64,000 bases of DNA from Flavobacterium sp. UGB4466 (lineage in GTDB: Bacteria > Bacteroidota > Bacteroidia > Flavobacteriales > Flavobacteriaceae). Where the stretch lies: assembly GCF_903469665.1 (NCBI RefSeq), contig NZ_CAGKLC010000018.1, positions 1 to 64,000 of the forward strand, in the 5' to 3' direction. This document shows positions 1-7,476 of this stretch, piece after piece (positions within the stretch are counted from its first letter, which is position 1; the number at the start of each line of letters is the position of its first letter). The notes under the pieces were generated by a model that was not told the DNA's origin, ran no database searches, and saw only the letters and a program-made list of their open reading frames with translations. The translations under genes were made by a program, and so were the position numbers.

Positions 1-233
1 GATATGAATATGGTAATTTTAATTCTCAAAAAGGGAAGATAGTAAATGAAATAAATTTCGAAAAAGAATTAAGTGATTTGAGTTATATCAAACAAAAACA
101 GGCCATAGCCAAACATATTTTGATTTCTTTAAATGCAACAATTGAAAAGCTTAAGAAGAAAAAAATCAGTTATGATTTTGAAAGCATGCAAAATGATTTT
201 TTAGAAATTCTAACAAAATGGAAATTAAGTTAA
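1..233 (+). CDS. 3' end of an unknown protein (partial)
   Basis: An open frame enters from the left edge (first full codon at base 3) and ends at the TAA at 231-233. It encodes about 76 residues that are Lys/Glu/Ile rich and probably helical, ending in TKWKLS. I do not recognise a family. The gene begins outside the window, so its function cannot be judged. A weak inverted repeat (242-271) follows at once and may end its transcript. Confidence 0.6.
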   Translation, partial: YEYGNFNSQKGKIVNEINFEKELSDLSYIKQKQAIAKHILISLNATIEKLKKKKISYDFESMQNDFLEILTKWKLS

Positions 234-266
234 ACTTTATAAAATCCGATTTGCGAAAGTAGATCG

Positions 267-339
267 GATTTGCTTCGTCTATTCGTTGTCCTTTTGATCG
301 AAGGGAGACTCAGGCGATAATGAATAGGAGAAGCAAATC
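267..339. repeat. Imperfect palindromic element, degenerate copy
   Basis: Arms at 267-284 and 322-339 pair over 18 bases with two mismatches. The loop side carries CGAAGGGAGA, the same word found in the palindromic elements at 5225-5326 and 42432-42531. A smaller hairpin (242-250 with 263-271) abuts its left arm and could serve as terminator for the preceding gene. The rest of the gap up to 526 shows nothing I can support. Confidence 0.5.
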
Positions 340-526
340 GCACTCCTATATCTACAACCATCCGGACTTTACCAGGCGTAATTTCTTGCTTGATTTTGCC
401 TTTCAGTCGAAAGGACAATACAGAGTCATAAAATTTAACAAACGAAAAAATGTTAAAAACTTGACAAAAAAAAGCATTGTAGTCGTCTTATAATTCTTAT
501 TTTTATTACTTATAAATAAGAGATTC

Positions 527-1480
527 ATGACATTACCTTTCATAGAAATAATAGAAGCCACTACCAGTGATCCTAATTTGCTAATGTGGAAATTTGCTGA
601 TGAAGACAAAGAAATCAAAAACGGCGCAAAACTAACCGTCCGAGAAAGTCAACAGGTCATGCTTTTAAATGAAGGTCAGCTTGCGGATGTTTATTTACCC
701 GGACTTCACACTTTGTCTACAGAAAACATTCCTGTCCTAAGCAAACTCAAAGGCTGGAAATACGGATTTGAAAGTCCGTTTAAAGTCGATGTTTACTTTT
801 TCAATACGCATCAGTTTATCAATAACAAATGGGGAACTCTTGCCCCAATTCTCCTAAACGATCCTCAATTTGGACAAATCAGGATACGGGCTTTTGGAAG
901 TTTTGATATTAAAATTACAGATGTTGCCAAATTCTTTCGCCAATATGCCGGAACTTACAAGCAGCTTACCATTTTCGAACTGCAAAATCAATTAAGAGAT
1001 TTTGTCGCTCCAAAATTTGGTGAAGTTTTAGCAAACGAAAACATAACTGTTACGGATGTTGCCGGAAACATAACGCAATTGGGCAAAAAAATAGAGCCTT
1101 ATCTCAAACCCTATTTCGAGCAATTTGGAATTGAGCTGACTCAGTTCGTTATTACCAGCGTAACCTTACCGGAAGAAGTAACAGCACATTACGACAAAAT
1201 CACCAGCATGAATATGGTAACCGATATGGATAAATTTACCAAATTCAATACCGCAACTGCCATCGGCGATAAGGGAACAGCACTTCACGAGGCAACGCAA
1301 AATGCTTTAAGCATGGGGATTCTTTTAAATCAACTACAGCAGAATAAAGAGACTTCAAAAGAAGAAATAAAAGACGATCTCACCTCAAAACTTCAAAAAC
1401 TAAAATCTTTGTTTGATGCCGGTTTAATTGATGAAGAGGAATTTAAATCGAAGAAAACAGAATTACTAAGTCAGTTATAA
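527..1480 (+). CDS. SPFH/prohibitin-like protein, YdjI type, with C-terminal SHOCT-like segment
   Basis: A 317-aa protein. Residues about 30-215 look like the SPFH core of YdjI-type (virion-core-like) proteins: a beta-rich first half, then the FGIELTQF...ITSVTLPEEV segment typical of SPFH domains. The last ~33 residues (KLKSLFDAGLIDEEEFKSKK) match the short SHOCT helical motif. There is no N-terminal membrane anchor, which suits YdjI-type proteins that act at the membrane through partners. It heads a run of four or five + strand genes. Its TAA overlaps the next ATG by one base, so the two are probably translationally coupled. The role in membrane-stress organisation is inferred from the family. 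Confidence 0.8.
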   Translation: MTLPFIEIIEATTSDPNLLMWKFADEDKEIKNGAKLTVRESQQVMLLNEGQLADVYLPGLHTLSTENIPVLSKLKGWKYGFESPFKVDVYFFNTHQFINNKWGTLAPILLNDPQFGQIRIRAFGSFDIKITDVAKFFRQYAGTYKQLTIFELQNQLRDFVAPKFGEVLANENITVTDVAGNITQLGKKIEPYLKPYFEQFGIELTQFVITSVTLPEEVTAHYDKITSMNMVTDMDKFTKFNTATAIGDKGTALHEATQNALSMGILLNQLQQNKETSKEEIKDDLTSKLQKLKSLFDAGLIDEEEFKSKKTELLSQL

Positions 1481-1722
1481 TGGAAGAGAAAAAAGTAAAT
1501 TCATTTTTGAGCAGGCTCAAAGAAAAGGCACAAAAACAAACGAATTATGGCGGAGAAACAGAAATGACTGAAGCCAAGATGAATGCTAAAGACTGTCCAA
1601 ATTGTGGCGCAGGAAGAGCCAAACAAGACGGACTAACGCATTGTGCCTACTGCGGATTTGAGTTTTTGAGTGTAAATCTCACAGATGGCGTTTACCTTAA
1701 AAAAGAAGACAATTCAATTTAA
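1480..1722 (+). CDS. Small zinc-ribbon protein
   Basis: An 80-aa protein with a four-cysteine zinc ribbon, C39-P-N-C42 ... C55-A-Y-C58, in its second half and a basic, Lys/Gln-rich first half. There is no membrane segment. The start overlaps the SPFH gene stop by one base (TAATG), and the following zinc-ribbon coiled-coil gene begins 12 bases after its stop, so all three are likely one operon. Small zinc ribbons often mediate protein contacts in SPFH/Psp-type loci; here that is only inferred. The closest named family is not certain. Confidence 0.7.
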   Translation: MEEKKVNSFLSRLKEKAQKQTNYGGETEMTEAKMNAKDCPNCGAGRAKQDGLTHCAYCGFEFLSVNLTDGVYLKKEDNSI

Positions 1723-1734
1723 ACCTTTAAAGTA

Positions 1735-2667
1735 ATGTTCGGATTATTTAATAAACAAAAAGACGAAGCTCTTCCGGAATGGTATTCGGAGCTTCAGCAA
1801 TCACAGGAAAGATGGTTTAACTTTTTAGAAAAACTGGAAGCCAAACTGGAAGAATTTGCAACTGCCGCAATTCCGGAATTGAAAGAGATTCTTCAAAGTG
1901 ATGATGATTTATACAAAAGAGCTTTTCACAGAGTATATTCCGGTGTAAATGGTCAATTATCCAATATCAGAGAAAAAGCGAGAGATACTTATGAAGAAAA
2001 AATTATCGACGTTTACAATCATTACAATTCCCAGATTTCTGTTTTAAGCAAACATCACAATTTAGTATCAGATTTCAGAAGCGTCTGTTCTGATCGTCAT
2101 AATGACTTTGAAGATCAATACGAATATTGGAGAACCCAAATCGAAAAAACACAGGAGCGTGATCTTGAAATTGAGTACCAAAAAATACTGGACGAATTTG
2201 AAGCAATCAAAAATAAATTCAACTGCACACAATGTGGAGGCAATATTGAGATCGAAAAAATCTTTTTAATCGAAACTTATATTCAGTGTCCGTATTGCAA
2301 TACCCAAAACACGTTTGCTCCCAGCACACAGGCCAGAAATCTGCAAAATATTGCCAGAGGTCTGGCAGAGCAAAGAACAGCACATCTGTACAAAGCTTTT
2401 GAAATCGAAAATAACAAAGAGCGTGAATTATACCATCAGCGTCATGAATTGAGTTTGAGTAAAATTCACGAATCTGATAAAAAAGTACTGAGTCAGATTC
2501 TGGCAAAAATGGAGGAACTTGAAGAACAAAGACAGTTTGTGATTCAAAATGCCCCAAAACTGCATCAGGCCTATTTACGTGCCATGTATGACGAATGGAA
2601 TAAAATCACGCCCGATTTGAAAGAACACAACGAAAAAATGTATCAAAACCAATTACAATATTTATAA
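1735..2667 (+). CDS. Coiled-coil protein with embedded zinc ribbon, unknown function
   Basis: A 310-aa protein, nearly all predicted helix and rich in Glu/Lys/Gln, with one treble-clef-like insertion: C164-T-Q-C167 ... C185-P-Y-C188. No signal peptide or membrane helix is seen. The long helices on both sides of the ribbon recall the architecture of peripheral membrane scaffolds, but sequence identity to PspA is not evident by eye. It lies 12 bases behind the small zinc-ribbon gene and 27 bases before the next gene, consistent with one transcript. I infer that it is the structural partner of the SPFH protein. Confidence 0.6.
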   Translation: MFGLFNKQKDEALPEWYSELQQSQERWFNFLEKLEAKLEEFATAAIPELKEILQSDDDLYKRAFHRVYSGVNGQLSNIREKARDTYEEKIIDVYNHYNSQISVLSKHHNLVSDFRSVCSDRHNDFEDQYEYWRTQIEKTQERDLEIEYQKILDEFEAIKNKFNCTQCGGNIEIEKIFLIETYIQCPYCNTQNTFAPSTQARNLQNIARGLAEQRTAHLYKAFEIENNKERELYHQRHELSLSKIHESDKKVLSQILAKMEELEEQRQFVIQNAPKLHQAYLRAMYDEWNKITPDLKEHNEKMYQNQLQYL

Positions 2668-2694
2668 TTTATTAACCCCTAAACAAACGGAAAA

Positions 2695-3654
2695 ATGTTT
2701 AAAAAACTTTTTGGAGCCTTAACCGGAGACAACAAACAGGAAAATCAAAATTATGAAACTCAAACTTCAAACAATAATTATGAAAATGATTATGAAGATA
2801 ACGATCAGGAAACAGAATATGATCCCGAAACTTTACACGGCACACATTATTCTGTAGAAGATTTCGACAATGAGGTAGCAGAAAGATCTGAAGCATGGAT
2901 CACAGACGAACGCGCAAGTGGAGAAAATCTTGACGAAAAAGACGTTCAAAATATCTACTTTAATTACAGAAGAGAAGTATATAAGGAATGGAACAACTGT
3001 GATTCAGATCAGATGATTCGTTTTGAGCACGCCAATTCTTTAAAATACAGTGGAGTTCAGGTTTCAGGATTTGTAAAAGTAGAGGACAACAATCCGTTTT
3101 TGGAGCCCGTACATGGAGTAGATTTAAGAACTTATACTGCAATGTGTCTTAAAATAAGCGCCGGGATAGATTATCTTGAAGTATGCAAAGCAATGGGATT
3201 TGAACCGGCAGTTTGGGAAGAACTAAATACGATCTGGCCACAGCGTATGGGTGAAGATACTTCGTTTACGGTTACTACTTTATTTGGTCAATATTATGCC
3301 GAAAATGTAACCGTACCACAATTAGAGAATCTGAAAGCCGAAACTTCAGAAGAAGGAGCCGCTAATCTTGAAAAAATCAGAACAGATCGTTACTTCTACG
3401 AAGAACTTGCCGGAGCCAGACAGGCAGCTTATGAATACGGAATTGATGGTGCTCAGTGGATTCTGGAAAACTTCGGAATTAATTTAGCGGATTTCCAATC
3501 TGTTGCCATGCAATGGATGACCGAGCAAAATCAAAACTGGAACTCTGAAGACATTAACGAATTCTTCAATTACCAACAGGAAAAACAAAAAGAGTATGCC
3601 GCTAAATTTGCCGCAGAACAAGGTGGAAACATCGCAGACGATATCAATTTCTAA
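2695..3654 (+). CDS. Conserved acidic protein of unknown function (DUF6620-like)
   Basis: A 319-aa protein. Residues about 12-45 are a low-complexity Asn/Glu/Asp/Tyr linker after a short basic N-terminus (MFKKLFGAL), which could act as a membrane-binding helix. The remainder is an alpha-rich acidic domain with no catalytic motif I recognise. It resembles Flavobacterium proteins annotated as DUF6620, a memory-based match and therefore tentative. It is the fourth gene of the SPFH run and is followed by a strong terminator at 3675-3707, which sets the likely operon end. Confidence 0.55.
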   Translation: MFKKLFGALTGDNKQENQNYETQTSNNNYENDYEDNDQETEYDPETLHGTHYSVEDFDNEVAERSEAWITDERASGENLDEKDVQNIYFNYRREVYKEWNNCDSDQMIRFEHANSLKYSGVQVSGFVKVEDNNPFLEPVHGVDLRTYTAMCLKISAGIDYLEVCKAMGFEPAVWEELNTIWPQRMGEDTSFTVTTLFGQYYAENVTVPQLENLKAETSEEGAANLEKIRTDRYFYEELAGARQAAYEYGIDGAQWILENFGINLADFQSVAMQWMTEQNQNWNSEDINEFFNYQQEKQKEYAAKFAAEQGGNIADDINF

Positions 3655-3674
3655 ATTGACCTTTTTTGATGATA

Positions 3675-3707
3675 AAAAAACCGATTTGCAAAACAAATCG
3701 GTTTTTT
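3675..3707 (+). terminator. Rho-independent terminator of the SPFH operon
   Basis: The stem AAAAAACCGATTTG pairs with CAAATCGGTTTTTT around a five-base loop and continues into T-rich sequence. It lies about 20 bases after the stop at 3654. Confidence 0.85.
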
Positions 3708-3758
3708 ATTCGTTTTAAAATTTCTTAAAATTCTTTAAAAGCTATAAAATAATACCTA

Positions 3759-4505
3759 ATGGAAAACACACCTACCTTCTTTGCCGACGGAGAAAATCCA
3801 AAAATGATCGAAGCCTATCAAAAAGCACAAGAAACCTTTAAATATTTTTGGAGAGAATTATCTTGGGAATACCGCCGAATTGTTCCGGGACTTGACGTTG
3901 CCTGCGTAAAACTAGCCTTTACTCAGGAAATTGATGGTGAAACTGTAGTCGAACACATGTGGATCAACGATATCAATTTTGACGGTGATACCATTTACGG
4001 CATCTTAGTAAATCAGCCTAACGATTTAACCAATGTTAACAATGGCGACGAAGTACAAATTCCCGTAAATCAAATAAGCGATTGGCTATATGCGTCTCAG
4101 GGTAAAACCTACGGAGCCTTTACAATACATGCGATGCGTTCAGAAATGAGTAAAGAGGAAAGAGAAGACCATGATGAAGCCTGGGGTCTAGAATTTGGAG
4201 ATTACAACGATATTCTGGTTGTTTCAGATCAAAAAGAAAAACCGGAAAACCTCATAGAACACCCAATGAGCAAAAACATGAAAGAAAGCCTTATTGATTT
4301 TGTCAAAAATAATCCCGAAGAACTTAGCGCGACAGATGAACTTGGTTATACTTTTTTACATCGCGAAACCATTGCAGGAAATAAAACCTCTGTTGAAGTT
4401 TTACTGCAATCGGGAGCAGACACAAAAGTTAAGACCAACAATGGCAAGACCGCCCTTGACTTTGCAAAACAACTGAACTGGGAACATTTAATTCCTTTGT
4501 TGTAG
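3759..4505 (+). CDS. DUF2314 domain protein with C-terminal ankyrin repeats
   Basis: A 248-aa cytosolic protein. Residues ~1-150 match DUF2314 (YegJ-like): AYQKAQETFKYFWRELSWE, then a stretch ending in HMWINDINFDGDTIYGILV. Residues ~175-248 form about two ankyrin repeats (LGYTFLHRETIAGNKTSVEVLL, then GADTKVKTNNGKTALDFA). The domain pairing suggests a protein-binding role; no enzymatic activity is known for the family. It has its own terminator on each side (3675-3707 and 4518-4555), so it is probably transcribed separately from the SPFH run although it lies next to it in the same direction. Confidence 0.75.
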   Translation: MENTPTFFADGENPKMIEAYQKAQETFKYFWRELSWEYRRIVPGLDVACVKLAFTQEIDGETVVEHMWINDINFDGDTIYGILVNQPNDLTNVNNGDEVQIPVNQISDWLYASQGKTYGAFTIHAMRSEMSKEEREDHDEAWGLEFGDYNDILVVSDQKEKPENLIEHPMSKNMKESLIDFVKNNPEELSATDELGYTFLHRETIAGNKTSVEVLLQSGADTKVKTNNGKTALDFAKQLNWEHLIPLL

Positions 4506-4517
4506 TTTTTAGTATCT

Positions 4518-4555
4518 AAAGTCCGATTTGTCTTAGCATATCGGACTTTTTTTTT
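4518..4555 (+). terminator. Rho-independent terminator
   Basis: AAAGTCCGAT pairs with ATCGGACTTT and is followed by a run of T. It lies 13 bases after the DUF2314 gene. Confidence 0.8.
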
Positions 4556-4624
4556 GAAATTTCTATGAAAATAAATATTAATTTATAGTAACCATTAAGA
4601 GACCTTTTTTTAATAATAAAGCAC

Positions 4625-4632
4625 TAATTTTG
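4625..4632 (+). promoter_or_regulatory. Bacteroidota -7 element TAATTTTG
   Basis: The element matches TAnnTTTG exactly and lies 22 bases before the ATG of the TPM gene. No clear TTG box is found 17-23 bases upstream, so only half of the promoter is supported. Confidence 0.45.
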
Positions 4633-4654
4633 CGGCACCCAAAACAAATCTGCC

Positions 4655-5146
4655 ATGAAAAAAATAGTGCTCGTAGTAACATTCGCTCTTCTTTTACCTG
4701 CAATGGTTATTGCGCAAACCAAAACTGAAACGCCTGATGTTTTTGCAAAATCTACTAATTATGTAAATGATTTTGAAAAAATCCTTACTTCAAGCCAAAC
4801 CAAAAATCTGAGCGACTTTTTGAAAGCCGGCGAAACCAAAACTAAAACTAAAATTACTATTGTAACCCTCTCCTCAATAGCACCATACACTAATCTTACC
4901 GATTATTCTTCAGACCTTGAACAGTATCTGGTTTCTAAACTAAAAATAGACTCCTCTATTTTAATCGTTTTAAGCAAGCAACTGAGACAAATTCAGATTC
5001 AGGGCGTCAATAAACTGCGTCCAAAAATGAGCGATCAGGAAATTAAAGACATCGTATCAGCTTATGTATTACCGGAATTGAAAAAAGGCGATTATTATAA
5101 AGCCTTACAGGAAGGTTCGATTCAGCTTATTAAAAAACTGGAGTAA
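4655..5146 (+). CDS. TPM-domain (TLP18.3/Psb32/MOLO-1 type) exported protein
   Basis: A 163-aa protein with an N-terminal signal peptide (MKKIVLVVTFALLLP...IAQ, cleavage near residue 20). The mature part is a TPM domain: VNDFEKILTSSQTKNLSDFL at the start, then a TKITIVTLSSI strand and a long helix. Most TPM proteins carry a C-terminal membrane helix or Gly-rich tail; this one is short and has neither, so it is probably a soluble periplasmic form. Phosphatase activity is reported for some TPM proteins but is uncertain here. The gene is flanked by a -7 promoter element and a terminator, so it looks monocistronic. Confidence 0.75.
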   Translation: MKKIVLVVTFALLLPAMVIAQTKTETPDVFAKSTNYVNDFEKILTSSQTKNLSDFLKAGETKTKTKITIVTLSSIAPYTNLTDYSSDLEQYLVSKLKIDSSILIVLSKQLRQIQIQGVNKLRPKMSDQEIKDIVSAYVLPELKKGDYYKALQEGSIQLIKKLE

Positions 5147-5190
5147 GAAAGTAACCCGTTTATTGATTACTTATTAATCAAGAAAATAGT

Positions 5191-5224
5191 AAATCCGACC
5201 TATGAAAATAGGTTGGATTTTTTT
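5191..5224 (+). terminator. Rho-independent terminator
   Basis: AAATCCGACCTAT pairs with ATAGGTTGGATTT (one G-T pair) around a GAAA loop and is followed by T4-5. It serves the TPM gene and touches the palindromic element that starts at 5225. Confidence 0.85.
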
Positions 5225-5326
5225 GTCATTTCGACCGAAGGGAGAAATCGCACTAGAAACTCCGTTGCTAGAATCTCCAATCTTTGTCGAATTTAGGATG
5301 TGATTCCTCCCTCCGGTCGGAATGAC
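5225..5326. repeat. ~100-bp palindromic intergenic element
   Basis: The ends GTCATTTCGACCGAAGGGAG and CTCCGGTCGGAATGAC pair as an imperfect long hairpin. The inner part contains CCAATCTTTGTCGAAT. The same ends, with the inner word in the opposite orientation, occur at 42432-42531. No ORF is inside. This is a short dispersed repeat of REP/MITE type. Confidence 0.8.
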
Positions 5327-5391
5327 ACAAATCATTTGCAACACCTAATAACGAAAAATTATGGTAGCGTATGTTTTATCAAAAGCAATAA

Positions 5392-5607
5392 TTAAAAGTC
5401 AAGTAACTTTGACAAAGAAATTCCTAAAACATTTGCAATTTCAAGCAAAGTGTAAATCGTCGGATTAACTTTTCCGTTTTCAAGTTTTTCAATAGCTTGG
5501 CGGTCTTTACTACAAGCCCTTGCCAAGTCAGATTGACTCCAACCTCTTTTTTCTCGAAGTTCGACAATCCTTTGACCAATTTTCTTTTTTAATACATCTC
5601 GTGTCAT
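5392..5607 (-). CDS. XRE-family HTH regulator, putative antitoxin/repressor
   Basis: A 71-aa protein that is little more than one Cro/C1-type helix-turn-helix: residues ~10-65 include IVELREKRGWSQSDLARACSKDRQAIEKLENGKVNPTIYTLLEIANVLGI (broken here for reading: RGWSQSDLA, IEKLENGK, IANVLGISL). It is divergent from a SymE-like gene 95 bp away. The gap carries repeated TGTCAT boxes, one of which covers this gene's own start codon, so autorepression is likely. The pairing with a toxin-family gene suggests an antitoxin-like or partner-regulator role; that is inference. Confidence 0.8.
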   Translation of the reverse strand: MTRDVLKKKIGQRIVELREKRGWSQSDLARACSKDRQAIEKLENGKVNPTIYTLLEIANVLGISLSKLLDF

Positions 5608-5705
5608 TTATCAAATGTCATACAATTTGCTTACAAAATTGTCATACTAAAGATTGACAGATCGAAAAAATAATTTACATTTGTCATGTAATTATATGAC
5701 AAATG
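5602..5705. promoter_or_regulatory. Shared operator region with five TGTCAT/ATGACA boxes
   Basis: TGTCAT occurs at 5602, 5616, 5640 and 5682, and the inverse ATGACA at 5696. Boxes 4 and 5 form an exact palindrome, ATTTGTCAT-8 bp-ATGACAAAT (5679-5704), that runs into the ATG of the SymE-like gene. Boxes 1 and 2 sit in an imperfect palindrome that includes the start codon of the XRE gene. Binding by the XRE protein is inferred from position and symmetry. Confidence 0.65.
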
Positions 5706-5888
5706 AAAAATTCAAGAAAACTGAAAATTCATAGAAAGCATCAAGCACGGGCTTACAGAAAAACCATAACGATTCCACAAATAATACTTGAAGGTAAATG
5801 GCTTGGTCGTCTTGGCTTCATGGCAGGACTGATGGTAAATGTAGAACAAAGGAAAAACAAATTGATAATTACTGTTCACAAGGAATGA
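5703..5888 (+). CDS. SymE-family toxin-like protein (AbrB/SpoVT-type fold)
   Basis: A 61-aa basic protein whose pattern RKLKIHRKHQARAYR ... IPQIILEGKWLGRLGF ... G..V.V ... NKLIIT matches the SymE toxin family, which in E. coli is an SOS-induced toxin with an AbrB-like fold. It is of normal family length. The start at 5703 lies inside the second half of the operator palindrome, so repressor binding would block initiation of both transcription and translation. No SymR-like antisense RNA can be claimed from sequence. Another + frame (5798-6016) overlaps and has no features of a gene. Confidence 0.75.
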   Translation: MKNSRKLKIHRKHQARAYRKTITIPQIILEGKWLGRLGFMAGLMVNVEQRKNKLIITVHKE

Positions 5889-6024
5889 TTTTGCGAATAA
5901 AACTCTTCAATCAGATACATTTCAAAGCACTATTTTCCTTCAAAAAAAGACGGTACAAACTTGGCACTTTCAAACTTTTACACGCGATTATTTTTCATAA
6001 CTTTATCACTAAATAAAAAGGGTC

Positions 6025-6933
6025 ATGAAAGAAATATGCATTGTAGAATTTCCGTCGAATCTGGGTTTAAAAGAACCTCAACCCGGAAAAGAACCGGGCG
6101 TAAAAAACTTACCTGACTGGTTATGGAAACACCATCTTCATAAACTCATTCACCCTAAAAATAGTGTAAGACTTGATCCTCCAAAATATTCAAATAAGCG
6201 GGATCCTGAAACTCAAATTCTCAATAGCACTTCACTAATCGATTATGCCAGAGAGCAAGCTTATCTGTTAAACAATATACTTTCTCAGAACAAATTTCCG
6301 TTTATCTTAGGCGGAGACTGCAGTATACTTTTAGGAACTGCTATAGCATTAAAGCAAAAAGGAAATTACGGACTGTTTTATCTCGACGGACATACCGATT
6401 TTATGGATATCGCGTTATCCGAAACCGGAGGTGTTGGCGGAATGGCCGCATCAATTGTTACCGGAAACGGAACTAAAAAACTAACCAATATTCTAAATCT
6501 GTGTCCTTATATCAAAGAAGAAAATCTCTGGTGTGTGGGAAATCGTGAATATGATGATGCCTATGAAAATGAAATTCGCAACTCCTCTGCTACCTACCTT
6601 AGTTTGGATCACTTGCGAAACCAGGGGATTCAAAAAAGTGTACAATTATTTCTTTCGGAAATAGAAAATAAGAATCTCGATGGTTTCTGGCTGCATATCG
6701 ATGTCGATGTTTTAAATGACACCATAATGCCTTGCGTCGACAGCAGAACACCCGACGGACTTACTTATGCCGAATTTAACGAACTAACTTCAATGCTTTT
6801 TCAAAGTAATTTGTTAACCGGACTTGAAATTACCATTTTAGATCCTGATCTCGATCCTACCGGACAATACACCAAAGAGTTTGTAAATCACTTTTCGGCT
6901 ACTTTTAATCAACATATCAATCTGGAGGTATAA
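6025..6933 (+). CDS. Arginase/ureohydrolase-family protein
   Basis: A 302-aa protein with the ureohydrolase metal motifs in order: GGDC (residues 96-99), DGHTD (121-125) and DVD (226-228), followed by SRTPDGLTYAEF. Classic arginases and formiminoglutamases have GGDH and DAHxD, so the first metal-ligand His is Cys99 and Ala122 is Gly here. It probably hydrolyses a guanidino- or formimino-type amide, but the substrate cannot be read from sequence. It stands alone on the + strand, with no hut or arg genes nearby. Confidence 0.8.
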   Translation: MKEICIVEFPSNLGLKEPQPGKEPGVKNLPDWLWKHHLHKLIHPKNSVRLDPPKYSNKRDPETQILNSTSLIDYAREQAYLLNNILSQNKFPFILGGDCSILLGTAIALKQKGNYGLFYLDGHTDFMDIALSETGGVGGMAASIVTGNGTKKLTNILNLCPYIKEENLWCVGNREYDDAYENEIRNSSATYLSLDHLRNQGIQKSVQLFLSEIENKNLDGFWLHIDVDVLNDTIMPCVDSRTPDGLTYAEFNELTSMLFQSNLLTGLEITILDPDLDPTGQYTKEFVNHFSATFNQHINLEV

Positions 6934-7020
6934 AAACTTTTTGTCCTGATTTTGTCAAACTAAAAACCGTATTTTAGCTACTACCATTGAAGCAAAAAAC
7001 ACAGCCAAAACAATTGCATC

Positions 7021-7410
7021 ATGAATACAGCGATACAAGATTACAATAGTTTACAAAGCAGTTCCGATCAGGAAATCTGCCACCAACTGGCGGTACTAAT
7101 CGACGAAAATCTGCCGGAGGCCGAGAATAAAATCTGGCACGCACATCCGGTTTGGTTTTTAGAGGGTAATCCTATTGTAGGCTACAGCAAACTAAAAAAT
7201 GATGTTCGGTTATTGTTCTGGAGCGGTCAGTCTTTTGATGAAGAACAACTTGCCAATGAAGGCTCTTTCAAAGCGGCAGAATTTCGCTATACCTCAGTCG
7301 ACCAAATTAACCCATCCGACTTAAAACGCTGGCTTGCAAAAGCAAGAAAAATTCAGTGGGACTATAAAAACATTGTCAAGCGTAAGGGAGTTTTAATACG
7401 TCTGAAATAA
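7021..7410 (+). CDS. DUF1801 (YdhG-like) protein, copy 1
   Basis: A 129-aa small cytosolic protein with the DUF1801/YdhG fold: an N-terminal helix, then ENKIWHAHPVWFLEGNPIVGYS and LLFWSGQSF. Family members include the B. subtilis YdhG/Fra iron chaperone-like proteins, but iron handling is not shown for this one. Two further DUF1801 genes lie in the window (15758 and 20224). Confidence 0.75.
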   Translation: MNTAIQDYNSLQSSSDQEICHQLAVLIDENLPEAENKIWHAHPVWFLEGNPIVGYSKLKNDVRLLFWSGQSFDEEQLANEGSFKAAEFRYTSVDQINPSDLKRWLAKARKIQWDYKNIVKRKGVLIRLK

Positions 7411-7476
7411 TTTAAAAAAGTATTATATTCAATCTTTGAATTGAAAAGCAATCCTAAAAACTTTTTAAATTTTTAA

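Noticed and set aside
455..495. sigma70-like TTGACA and TATAAT words upstream of the SPFH gene
   Set aside because: The spacing is 22 bases instead of about 17, and Bacteroidota use a different consensus; probably chance in AT-rich DNA.
5798..6016. 72-aa + strand ORF overlapping the SymE-like gene
   Set aside because: It shares no family features and overlaps a well-supported gene in another frame.
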